In this document: piece after piece, positions 24,109-35,159 of the stretch
Layout: each line of letters starts with the position of its first letter
Numbering within the stretch: the stretch's first letter is position 1
From: Ipomoea triloba
Taxonomy: Eukaryota > Streptophyta > Magnoliopsida > Solanales > Convolvulaceae
DNA length: 64,000 nucleotides
Direction of reading: 5' to 3'
Assembly (NCBI RefSeq): GCF_003576645.1
Contig: NC_044921.1
Span: forward strand, 25,551,304-25,615,303
Translations under genes and position numbers: made by a program
The notes under the pieces: model-generated
Database searches by the model: none
What the model was told of the DNA's origin: nothing
What the model saw: the letters and a program-made list of their open reading frames with translations, nothing else

Positions 24109-24700
24109 ATGGAATCCCACTTGGTAATAAGTACGCGTTACGTACAGGCGCGCAATCTACACATCTTATTAAAGTATATAGCTCATATTAATGTTGAGTG
24201 GTGCAATCAATCGCGTTCAATCAAGTATATGTTTGAATATGTCAATAAGGGACATGATAGGGTGACTGTTAAATTTTACAGAATCGGCGATGAAGACCAA
24301 AGTGGTAAAATGGTAAATGAATTTAATATGTATTATGATTGTAGATACATATCTCCATGTGAAGTTGCATGACGATTGTTTGGATTTGATATACAGCTAA
24401 TAACACAAATCGTGGAATACCCAATGAGCAAAGTATTGTATTAGCAGATGATGATCCAGTTGACAATATAGTGAATCGACAACTGTTGCACAAAGCATAC
24501 TTATGGAATAGTTTGAAGCAAATAATAATTATCTAAAATCAAGATATTCAACTTATGCATAAATGCTAACCAAATTTATCCGAGAGAGAAATATTATACA
24601 ATAAAAAGGTGGATGGTATACAATACGATTCATTTAGATATGCATGTTATGCTAGAGGTTTTGTAGATGATGACTGATGAGGAATATATCTCCAGTCATG
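24109..24700 (+). mobile_element. Decayed Helitron helicase-like coding fragment
   Basis: The open frame at 24109-24372 translates to a stretch containing NVEWCNQSRSIKYMFEYVNK, then GHDRVTVKF and YYDCRYISPCE, which matches the N-terminal domain of plant Helitron Rep/helicase proteins. After the stop, the homology continues in other frames: NRGIPNEQSIVLADDDPVD from about 24408 and FEANNNYLKSRYSTYA from about 24508. At least two frame changes and several stops show that it is dead. Helitron termini (TC at the 5' end, a CTRR hairpin at the 3' end) were not located. Confidence 0.85.
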
Positions 24701-24719
24701 TATATTGCTTAGACCTTGC

Positions 24720-25135
24720 GGTTCATCACGACCCTCTGGCCCGACCACATGAGCCTCCTCAACCATATAGTCCGTCCCGATCTCCCTTTCCAGCTCAAAG
24801 CCCACTATTCCACCCTACGAGCAAACCCAACCTCCTGACCTATCCCGAGGACTCGACATTGGGCCGACATAGGACAGAAATCTTAGGGCATGTGTACGGT
24901 TTCAGCACGGTTCCGAAGACTGGCAGTGCATGGTCCCCACGTGTACGACATGCCGGCCGCCCGAAACTTGTCCCCTCAGTCGTCCCTATAAATACCCGCA
25001 TTTATTACGGAGATAGGACTTTTGGGCAACTAACTCCTGGACTAAGGCATACTTCCCGAGCATATCTCAGTCCTGAGATATTTTAAGCCAGTCACCCGAT
25101 CCTTCATAATTAATAATATTAGCCCGTGTTGTGAT
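24720..25135 (+). mobile_element. Possible LTR fragment
   Basis: A block clearly GC-richer than its surroundings contains CCTATAAATACCCGC, a TATA-box-like word, at about 24985. A C/T-rich upstream part and the sequence down to CCCGTGTTGTGATCG follow the pattern of a gypsy-type LTR (U3, TATA, R/U5). The open frame across it (24667-25086) has no recognised domain. No second LTR or target duplication was found, so this is weak. Confidence 0.35.
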
Positions 25136-25299
25136 CGTATTTTGTTCATTATTTACACTATCAATGACAAAAAATATGTATGACGCTATAACACTATCAA
25201 TGACAACAAATATGTATGACGTTATAAAAGAGGCAAGTCAATTGGAAAACCTGAGGTTGTTTGGGAAAATTTGTCTATAATATGGAGTATAACTTTTCA

Positions 25300-25412
25300 T
25301 ATTTTTTTTTGAGTCAACAGATGTCAACATTAAGGCTCGAACCCACTATCATCATTCATGTGAGAGTGTAAATCAAGACACTTAGGTGTCACTAGACCAT
25401 AAGGTCTTTGGC
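25300..25412 (-). mobile_element. SINE family A copy, internally deleted
   Basis: On the minus strand the copy reads GACCTTATGGTCTAGTGACA (box A-like), GGTTCGAGCC (box B-like), then a shortened tail ending TTGACTC and A residues. It is related to the copies at 11294 and 51875 but lacks most of the 3' body. Confidence 0.6.
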
Positions 25413-25488
25413 TAAAATTATTAAAATTAAAATAATACTCATTAATGTAATTGAAATACTTTTAATCAAACTAAAAATACGGAGTAAT

Positions 25489-25657
25489 ATATTTACTTCT
25501 GCATCCGGTGTACACTCCCATGTGGAAGGGAATGGGTTCGAGCCTCAGTGGAGGTTTGACTCTTTGTGCTTCAGTAGGTTGAGAAAGTAGATATGAACAG
25601 AGACTACATTGTAACCGAGTCAGTAGAACTCAAAAAAAAAAATATTTACTTCTGCAT
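25489..25657 (+). mobile_element. SINE family A copy, 5'-truncated, with perfect 16-bp target duplication
   Basis: ATATTTACTTCTGCAT is found at 25489-25504 and again at 25642-25657. The insert begins inside the tRNA-like head (GTGTACACTCCCATGTGG), keeps the box B-like GGGTTCGAGCC, the body TTTGTGCTTCAGTAGGTTGA and the tail CCGAGTCAGTAGAACTC, and ends in an A run. The perfect duplication suggests a comparatively recent insertion. Confidence 0.9.
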
Positions 25658-25827
25658 AGTTGGTATTGACATAATTAGAGACTTTCGGACAATGCCAATT
25701 CCAAATGTTAAGAATTTCAGGCTTACATCACCGATCTAACAGAAGAGTATATAGAGAAATATATGAGCACATGTCGTCTGGCAATACTAAGCTATAATTA
25801 GTGAAATAAAAAGGAAAGAAAATTCCT

Positions 25828-25840
25828 AAACCCTAAACCC
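25828..25840 (+). promoter_or_regulatory. Telo-box in NOC3 promoter
   Basis: AAACCCTAAACCC lies about 100 bp before the NOC3 start codon. Telo-boxes (AAACCCTA) are enriched in promoters of plant ribosomal-protein and ribosome-biogenesis genes, which fits the role of NOC3. The motif is seen; its use here is inferred. Confidence 0.6.
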
Positions 25841-25937
25841 AAGTCGCGAGCCCTGCGGCCGCCTGCCCGCCCTGTTCTTAATCTATTTTGAAGAAGCTTG
25901 AAGTTCCACCTGCAACTCCTTGTCTCCATCACCTGCA

Positions 25938-28900
25938 ATGGGGAAGAATAAGCAGAAGATAGTTCTCCCGCCAGAGCTCCCACCTGAAGTTCCAGACGAA
26001 GAAGTTGAAATATCGGATGATGACGTCCAGTTCGTTACTGAAAATCGGGAATATGCCAGTTTGTTGAAGAATCTAGACACGAAATCAATTGATAAGTATG
26101 CAAATTCTTCCTTGTACCGTTTATTTAGTTTTAATGTCCTCAATTTCGTTTTATGAAATGGGAAATCAACACTTACACGCCATTTTTGTGCTGGTAACTA
26201 AATTTTGTCAGACTCTTTAGTTTATTAGGTTCATAGTTGAGAGTTGGTGTTTGATATGAAATTGACTAGTTAAAAATTAAAATTGCGCCAATGTGGTAGT
26301 ATATGAAAGTTTCATGACAATCTTTACAAAACGAATGGTTTGGGTTTTCTTTGATTTTACCGTTCATGCTCTTTAATTTATTGTGCTTGATAATCCACTT
26401 AACCTCCTCATTTGTGCCAACATTATTGCTTCTACTTGAAAAGGCATGTTACTCGCATTGCGGATGTAAAAGAAGATGCTGTGGAAGCTTTGTATGAAGA
26501 GAGAACAAGAAAAAGATCACGCCCTGAAGAAAAGGAGGAGGATACAATTGAGGTTGATCGCGTGGATGCACTTCCTGTGAAGACCTTAGATGGAAAACTT
26601 TATTACAGGACATGTACATAAACTGCACCATACCATTTCTAGTCATCAGTTACATAATCTGACTTTTGACTATCAGTTATGTCTCAAAGTATGCATCTTT
26701 TTGCAGTGCCAAAGGAACCAAAAAAAGCTGAAGGCAAACGGGATGACGATGGTGCTGTTGGTGATGGAGATACGGGTGGAAATACAGTGAAACTGAGCAA
26801 GGCAGAGAAGCGTGCAAAGCTTAAGAAAACGAGAAAAGAGGCAAAAAAACAAGCAAAGGAAGGGGTTAATCTGGAGGAAGTGCATCAAACCCCTCAGACA
26901 GATGTGTTGGTATGGAACATTTACATAGCTTCTCAGTGATATGTTTACAAGGCTGATAAACAAACAAATATTGTTATTTGAGCTAGAGGAAATGCAATAA
27001 CTGAATTGGTGCAGTAACATTGGAATAAATAATAGTAACCTTTAAGAAAGGAATCACATAGCACTAAAATTACAGTTTTGCTTGTTTTATTTTTAGACTT
27101 GATGGTGGCAATAACTGACTATAGGCTAGGCAGTGCATTACTATATTACATGGTGAAAAATGATACCTTGTGTATTTGTTACTCTGCAAATACATAATGT
27201 AATAAAGTATATATACATAACATACACGCCTATATATATTTATATGTATACCATCTTCATGGTGTTAGGATGAGGTGAGAAAGGATTTGACAGTTGAAGA
27301 AGACAATGAGAGAAAGAAGTATAAACTTGCTGAGCTAGGTACAGCCTTGCTGATGGATCCAGAAACAAATATCAAATCTCTCAAGGAGATGATGCAAATT
27401 TCTAAAGATGGAGATCATATCATAGTCACACTTGGACTCAAATCTTTGCTGGCTGTTTTCAAAGATATCATTCCTGGGTAAGCTTATTGTTCATGGAATT
27501 GCCTCTCTTTATTTGGTTCTTCTCTGCTTCATAACATTGGTTTCTTATTCTACTCTTTTTATTTTTGTTTTATGCAGCTACCGCATTAGGCTGCCAACAG
27601 AAAAGGAGCAGGAAATGAAAGTTTCAAAAACTATTAAGAAAATGCGGTTTTATGAATCAACCCTCTTGTCTTCATATAAGGTTGGATTTAGGACTTTGCT
27701 GATCAGCATTAAGGACATTATGTGCATTTTCATTTTTCATTGCGATGGCTTGGTGTAATTGTTATTGTACTTCTTTCTAGTTTTAAATACAGACATGAGT
27801 GCAAGTCCTTTTTCTCCTCTTATTTGGTAGATCCTCCTAGGAGATTCAACTCTTCCTCTTTCTAGTTCCAAGGGTTCAAACTTCAATTGGAAATGGAGCC
27901 TGCAGTTTCCTTCTCATGTTCAGAATTTTAAACTGAAAATTGACAAAGTATACTGGTTTAGAGATGTAAATTATTTTCTTAACTTTCAAGTGTTTCCTAT
28001 TGTGCCTTCCATTCTGCTCTTCGTTTAATGGGGCCAATATGTTGAAAAAAGTTTTTACAGTGATGGATAGGGTAAATTTTGCAGTTTGCTTGCTCTGAAC
28101 CACCCACAGTATTTACAGTAACATGTATCTTTATCCTAATTGAGAATCAAACTAGGCTGATTTGAAACAGTGCAGAGAATAGCAAAATAAATTTAGCTCA
28201 ATGTTGAATGCCATGATTTTTTTTTAATTGAAATTTATCATTCCATAAAAACTAGTTTTAATAGGTTTGAAGTTTTACACAAGTTCATTAAATAGTCAAC
28301 CTAACTAAAGTTGCTTCTCCTTAGGTTTTACTTAAAATATCATTTCCGTGACATTTTTTGTTTGATTAAGATTTGTTATCTTATTTGCATACATATACCA
28401 ACTAGACATATACAGTAATTTTGATGTTTATTTCAATGTGCATTAACAGGCATATGTGCAGAAGCTGATAGCACTAGAAAAGCATGCTGTTTATAAACGT
28501 GTGGCTATGCGTTGTATCTGTACGTTACTTGAGGCAGTTCCACACTTCAACTTTAGGGAAAACCTGGTAACAGCAGTTGTAAGGAACATAAGCTCTCAGG
28601 ATGACATAATTAGGTAATTTATGATTTTTTACTTTACATGTAAGACTATGTTTCTCTCCATCCCTAATGAATGGTGTGCTTAGATTAGGCACCAACTTTG
28701 GGTGTAGTTGTTACTTGTTAGAACCTTTCTACTTTCTACTTGTGATTCCCTCCATCCCAAGCTGCATGAAAAAACAGATATTGTTGAACGTAGAATTTCT
28801 TGTAATGGAAAATGATATCCACTGATCTTTACCGTTAGTAGCATAAGCAATAAGGTTGAACAGTGCTATGCAAACATTCTGCTCGATAATGGACATTCAC

Positions 28901-31900
28901 TTTTGTAATTTTCCACCACCAGCTCTTCTGCCCCCACAAATCCCTCCATCTTCCAAACCACTTTCCAGTTTGCAAGTAAACCCCAATTCTGTCTTCCTCA
29001 GTCCAATTTTCCTTGCTTTTAATGACCCTAAAATTTTGTTGCATCATTGGAAGTTGGAACTTGGAACAATCATCAATTTTGGGTTGCTCTTATTATGCGT
29101 GTAAGAGTTGATATTATATGATTTTACTATGCTGTTAACAACAGCATTTCCTTGGTCTCATGGTTGTTGACAGAAAACTTTGCTGTGGAACTATTAAGTT
29201 GCTTTTTACAAACGAGGGGAAACATGGTGGTGAGGTTACTGTGGAGGCTGTTCAAATGATTGCAAACCTTGTCAAAACTCACGATTGCCAGTTGCATCCT
29301 GATTCCATAGAGGTTAGTGTGTTTTATGTGACAAATACGACATCATTAAAAATAAAAATGTGGCAAGTACTACATCATTGAAAAGAAAAACATGTCAAAT
29401 GCTACATCTTTAATTTAGGTGGTTATTTGCTGCTTTACCAGGTTTTATTATCCCTATCTTTTGATGAAGACCTTGGGAAGCCTGAACCTTCAGATGCAGA
29501 TAATAAAACAAACTCCAAAAAATCTAAGACAAAGAACTTTAAGGAGTTGAATCATGCCTCGGAGAATGAGAAAAAGAAAACTAGGCAAGAAATGATGTCA
29601 AAGACAAGAGAGGAGGTATTTACTCAGTGAAGGAATAGTTGTGTTTCTTCTTTAGTTGCATGCTTGTTCATAAATTTCATGTTTTCGCAGATCAATGCAG
29701 AACTAAAGGCTGCATCATTTGCCAAAGACGTGGCAGAGCAGAGGAGGATGCAATCTGAGACACTATCAGCTGTATTTGAGATATTCTTCCGTGTCCTGAA
29801 GCATGCTATACAACCTAGGTACATCTATTGTAGTCATGATATGAGAGAAGGGGATGAACAATTCTGACAATAAAATTTAATCATATGCAAATACCAAATC
29901 TAATTTGAAGGGCATCATCGATTGACACACCACTTTTCCATGATATCCAAATAAAGTGTTTTTTTAATTAATTTATTTATGTAAATTTATTTATTTTTAA
30001 CTTCATAGAATTACTAATCCAAAAAGTTATCTATGCAATCTACTGTTGGTTGATCTATGCTTGTTTCAAAATCATTAACCCACGTCCTTGGCTCCCTACC
30101 AATATAGTATCCTCCCAAAACTCAAAATGGAATGGATAAACATACAGTGAGAAAAAGCATGGACTCTTTTTTTTTTAGGCAAATGGTTTAACACATAGCT
30201 TTGTATAATTGTATTAAACCAGTTTAATGAGAGTACACAACTCATGACATTTGTACCTTTTCATGGTTGAGATCAGGTCAGAGACAAATGCCTCTCCTGC
30301 ATTATGCGGCCATCCTCTGCTTGCTACTTGTCTGAAAGGAATTGGGAAATATTCCCATTTAATTGACTTGGATTTTATGTCTGATCTTTTGAAATATTTG
30401 AGAAAGCTTGCTGGAGGGGTTGTTGACGGAAATGGCTCTGCTGGAAACAGTTCAACACATTTGACAGTTACTGAAAGGCTGCAATGTTGCATTGTTGCTT
30501 TTAGAGTCATGAGAAACAATCTAGATGCATTGAATGTTGACCTTCAACACTTCTTCGTCCAGCTTTACAATCTGATAATTGAGTATAGGCCTGGAAGGTA
30601 ACTGGAATCTATGCAAATATATGCTATACTATTATTTCTCTTATATCTCAGAAATATTTGCAGTAAAATCAATAATTCTCCTTATAAATCAATCTTTTTT
30701 CATAGCCAAGCCACCTGGAAAGAGATTTTCCTCATTTTTTTTTTAAATAAATAATTTGGTGTCCTTTTCAGGGTGGGTGTGTTTCTTCTCATCTGATAGC
30801 AAATGTTTGTTAAACATTCTACATTTTTAATTGTGTAGGGATCAGGGTGAGGTCTTAGCTGAAGCACTGAAGATAATGCTGTGTGATGATAGGCAGCATG
30901 ACATGCAAAGGGCTGCAGCTTTTATAAAACGTCTAGCTACATTCTCTCTGTGTTTTGGTTCTGCCGAGTCCATGGCTGGTAATTATCTTTTTTAAGTGAA
31001 TAGCCATGGTGTATCTGTTACTTCTGTATGTATTTTTGACACTGGGTTTTTTTCCTGGTAATTATTTCAGCCCTGGTTACATTAAAGCATTTGCTCCAGA
31101 AGAATGTTAAATGCCGGAACTTGTTAGAAAATGATGCTGGAGGTGGTTCTGTTTCAGGTGCTATTGCGGTAAGACAAACTTTCTTTGTAGACTCTAGTTT
31201 TAACTTAAAATATTACTACTGTATTATTATTATTGGCATTTTTATTTAAAAGAGCAAATAATCTCGTTTTGAGGCATCTGATACAGACTAATTCATTGCT
31301 TGTGGGTTCAAAGATATTTTGATGCCAGTGTTGAAAACATATTCAAAGAAAATGCTAAAAAATGTTTGATTTAGTTTATTATCTGCATTAACAAGCTTCA
31401 AAGATATTCTGATGTCAAATTTTGCTTTTGTGCAGAAATACCATCCTTATGCTTCAGATCCAAACCTCAGCGGGGCACTTGCCTCGGTCCTTTGGGAGCT
31501 GAATCTTTTATCAAAACATTATCATCCCGCTGTTTCCTCAATGGCATCTGGCATTTCAATGATGAGCGTGGCAAATAACCAGGTTCTTCATTCCAACACC
31601 TCTCCTCAGCAGGCATTCATGGAATTATCACTTGAAAAGAAGTCATTCATCCCAGAGAGTGATAGTAAAAGACCAACCATTAAGCGGAAAAAAGGAGCCC
31701 CTTCTCACCACCCTGCTACCACGGGACTGCCAAACCTAGATTTGATAACTCAGGTGGATCAAACTGCGGTTAGCAAGAAGCTATCTGAACATTTCCTTCT
31801 AATCCGTGACATAACCGAAAATGAAAGACTAAGGAGTGAATTAGATCGCACAACATCGTCATTGGAGCTCTTCGAACAATTTAGAAAACAGAAGAGAAGA

Positions 31901-31912
31901 AAAACCAAGTAG
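25938..31912 (+). CDS. NOC3: Nucleolar complex protein 3 homologue
   Basis: NOC3 is a nucleolar ribosome-biogenesis factor which, as a NOC2-NOC3 complex, accompanies pre-60S particles from nucleolus to nucleoplasm; in yeast it is also linked to replication initiation. Thirteen exons join in phase to 827 residues: 25938-26095, 26444-26613, 26707-26909, 27269-27477, 27578-27680, 28450-28613, 29174-29312, 29442-29615, 29691-29818, 30277-30597, 30839-30978, 31071-31168 and 31436-31912. The N-terminus is charged, with an acidic EEVEISDDDVQF and the lysine-rich KLSKAEKRAKLKKTRKEAKK. The NOC3p domain follows (LAELGTALLMDPETNIKSL, FYESTLLSSYKAYVQKL). The CBF/Mak21-type C-terminal half includes CGHPLLATCLKGIGKYSHLI, KYHPYASDPNLSGALASVLW and EHFLLIRDI. 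The end, FRKQKRRKTK, looks like a nuclear/nucleolar signal. A telo-box lies upstream. No lesions were seen. Confidence 0.95.
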
Positions 31913-32928
31913 TTGAAACTTAACTCTTTTTGGAAGGAGTAGTAGTTTTGCCCATTGAAGTGTAAGCTTTCCAATACGTTTTGTTAGAAAGTGTTATAGC
32001 CAAACAATTTGTCTAATTCTTATTGTACACACAAGATTTGCTCATATCATATTTTTTTTCCTCTTTAGAAGGAATGAATGAGTTCCCATTGTATTTGCAC
32101 ACTTACAACTTGCAATTTCCTCCTTTTGGACCATAAATTTCAGTTTGAAAATCTATTCTTTTTGCTATTCTTTGATTTATGAAAAAAGTGCAGTTATTAC
32201 TCAAAAGTGAACTTTGAATAAGTAGTCTGAGAAAAGCATTTGACACAGAGTTAAACTTGAATTCTTGTGATTATTAAGTTCAAAACTTCTAACTTGGTTG
32301 GGTTTGCAGAATTTTTTCAATTCTTTTTTCATTACTAAATCTATGAGTATCATTTGTTCTCAAAAAAAAAAAACATCTATGAGTACCATTTGTTATGTAT
32401 ATTTTTGTAATTGTTATTTATTCTTCGTTGAATTACATTATTATTTATTCTATTTATATATGTTATAGAATATAAAATGGTTATAATTAATATGTAATAT
32501 TGATTTTGTTATGATATATGATTATAACATGTTAATTATTATTGTTATTGTTATTTTATATAAATATATATATATTGTGTAAAAAATACATTTATTAAAC
32601 CTATTTCAATCAAACTTTAATAGCTCAAAGCTTAAATAGAGTCTAGAATGAACTAAAATATTTCATAAAATAATTGAACCGAGTTTTGAGTTGTATTATT
32701 ATTTGGATTTGATTTGACTCTATTACACTTGCACTTAACTACTGGCGCGCATAATTTGCAAATAACTCAACAATTCAAGGGCAAAATCGTCCAATAAATC
32801 CCGCCATTTAGCTATATTGTCCTCATTCATCCCCAAGGATTTCAAGCCCACGGTCGCCCTCTCAAACCCTAACATTCTTCTTATTTCTGCTACTTCGAGA
32901 GAGTTCTGAGCTCCTAAAGCAGCCGGCG
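31913..32928. other. Intergenic between NOC3 and SC35
   Basis: The first ~200 bp are NOC3 3' UTR. The middle (32340-32700) is extremely AT-rich with runs of TTATTATT-like words. The last ~110 bp, from about 32820, are less AT-rich and form the promoter and leader of SC35. No gene is seen. Confidence 0.5.
32874..32882 (+). promoter_or_regulatory. Telo-box upstream of SC35
   Basis: AAACCCTAA lies about 50 bp before the SC35 start codon, probably in the leader or core promoter. It is the same element class as that before NOC3. This is a motif match only. Confidence 0.4.
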
Positions 32929-35159
32929 ATGTCGCACTTCGGAAGATCAGGCCCTCCGGACATCAGAGACACCTACTCTCTCCTCGTCCTCAACATCACT
33001 TTCCGTAATTCCTCCGTTTCTTATCTCCAAATCTCCATACGATTTCCTGCTCGACTGTTCAGTTGTTCATCTGGTGCAATGTTTACTGTTTTCCTAATAT
33101 GGTTGATTTTGGCTCAGGTACCACCGCCGATGACTTGTATCCCCTCTTCGATAGGTACGGGAAAGTTGTCGACGTCTTCATCCCTAGAGACCGAAGGTAT
33201 GCATTTCGTTCCGCGTATATGTACGAGCTTGTATCTGTATATATCTATGTAGCTTCCATATTTTTACGTATGTCTACGAGCGTCTGCGTTTGCGAATCTG
33301 TTAGAGAAGAGATTCGTTCACATTTTGTGTGTATGTGTGTGGAATTTCTGGTTATTCCGAATGCTACATAAGTCATAACTGTATTTAAGTGCAAACATAG
33401 AATTTATTTAGCTAATTCCCTACTAATAAAAATAAGGAGAATTGATGAAATAAAAAATGGCATGAGATGGATTAAAACAGGCAACATGGACAAAAATAGA
33501 GAAAACTACTTTGACCAATGTGTTTCAATCAAACTTTTTCATCAAACACATTGGCTAAATGCTTAAGCATGTCGCGTTTAGCAAATGCGGTCACATGTTT
33601 GCATTGCATTTGACTCAAATGCATTAGCCTAATCAGTTTTGCCAAATTTTGTCGAATGTTTTTAAAATTGAATTTCCCTAAAAATAACACATGCATAAAA
33701 GTGAACCTGTGGGAGCATGGTTTTATGAGAATCTATATGCAGCTGTTTGTGCTATTTCTTAATACTGATATTTAGGTACTTGTTACATGCAGGACTGGGG
33801 ACTCGAGGGGTTTTGCATTTGTCAGGTACAAATATCAGGATGAGGCTCAGAAGGCAGTCGAAAAGCTTGATGGTAAGTGGGAAAATATTTTAAAAACATT
33901 ATTGTAGGAACTTTGCCTGTGGACAAGTATTTGAATTTTCGGATTTGTTATTCTCCGGATGTATCCACCTATGTAGGAAAACTTGTTGATGGAAGAGAGA
34001 TAATGGTTCAGTTTGCAAAGTATGGGCCCAATGCTGAAAGGATGTAAGATTTTTGTAATGCTCTTATTTTTTTGTTACATCAGTTTTTACTCACTCTCGA
34101 TGTATTGTGTTCTTTTTTCTATACATTGTACTTGAGTATAAAATTCTCATAGGTTAGGTTGCTTGCAAGGTATTTTTACTTCCTATTCCTTGAGTTAATA
34201 TTTGTTTTCGGTCCCACAATTCTATATTTAATGCAATATTTTCCCTTACTAGTCACAAGGGAAGAATTGAGGAGCCTGTGTACAAGACAAGAGGACGGTC
34301 AAGGAGCTACAGTCCTAAACCAAGGTAATATCTCGCAATTCATTATATCTGTTAGCTGCAAAAATGATTCTTTTGCTCTTTTAGGGACATTTGGTTGCTA
34401 CACTGTTATGTAACATGTATATTATTTTTGCCAAAGGAACCAAAGATTGCTACATGAAGCTATTGCATTTTCTTGAATGTATTATTTTAGTATAGTATTT
34501 CCTTACATTTATATTTAGCTAATGAACTATAGGTTGCTCAGTGGATCATAATTATGTTAGCACTCAGATTTCTTATATATAGATTTATTGTTGGAATTGA
34601 TATTTCAGGCATAGAGATCAATACAGTGACAGGGAATATAGAAGGAGAAGCAGGAGCAGAAGTAAAGGAAGGTATGAGCGTGATCGCTACCGTGGAAAGG
34701 AACGAGACTATCCTCCCCGAAGCAGAAGCCGCAGTGCGAGTCCGGATAACCGCAAAGATCGTGGGAGAGGTAGATATGATGATGAGAGGCGCAGTCGAAG
34801 TCGTTCTTATGGAAGGTAGTCCACATCTCTTTGTGCATTTCATTTATCTGCTACATGTATTATTTGTCTAAATTCTCTTTTGTTTGATGTGGAAGTGCCT
34901 CTCCTGCTCGGCGCAGCCCAAGTCCAAGGAGGAGCCCATCTCCTCGAAGGACTTCCCCTAGGGATGGAAGCCCAAAAGCTGGGAATCACAATGAACGTTC
35001 TCTAACTCCGAAAAGTTTGTCACCCCGTGGGCGGCGGGCTGATTCTCGTAGTCCATCCCCTCGTTATGATGCTGATGTAAGTTCCAGATCTCTAAATGGG
35101 TGTTTGTAGGAACAAAAGCTTTTGCAATGTTGTAAATGAATTCTTTTTTGCAGGAATGA
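32929..35159 (+). CDS. SC35: SC35-type SR splicing factor
   Basis: This is a serine/arginine-rich splicing factor of the SC35 (SRSF2) subfamily, which binds exonic enhancers and promotes U1/U2AF recruitment in nuclear speckles. Eight exons join in phase to 255 residues: 32929-33004, 33118-33196, 33793-33872, 33977-34043, 34253-34324, 34609-34815, 34896-35076 and 35154-35159. A single RRM (about 16-94) shows RNP2 LLVLNI at 18-23 and RNP1 RGFAFVRY at 57-64. The RS domain follows, with RRRSRSRSKGRYERDRYR, RSRSRSASPDNRK and repeated SPSPRR, ending ...SPSPRYDADE. The last exon supplies only Glu and the stop codon. The N-terminus, MSHFGRSGPPDI, is that of plant SC35. Introns 2 and 5 are relatively long; SR genes often carry regulated alternative introns, but I see no clear poison exon. 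Confidence 0.96.

Larger units (their letters stand above)
23731..25937. other. Intergenic between divergent BTL-type and NOC3 genes
   Basis: This divergent spacer contains the promoters of both flanking genes at its ends. The middle is transposon debris: a decayed Helitron coding fragment, a GC-richer LTR-like block, and two SINE family A copies, each listed separately. Positions 23955-24080 are AT-rich, with repeated words such as ACTAATATACTAATATAC. I see no further gene. Confidence 0.5.

Noticed and set aside
34538..34871. Three overlapping frames on both strands
   Set aside because: Shadows of the SC35 RS-domain exon 34609-34815.
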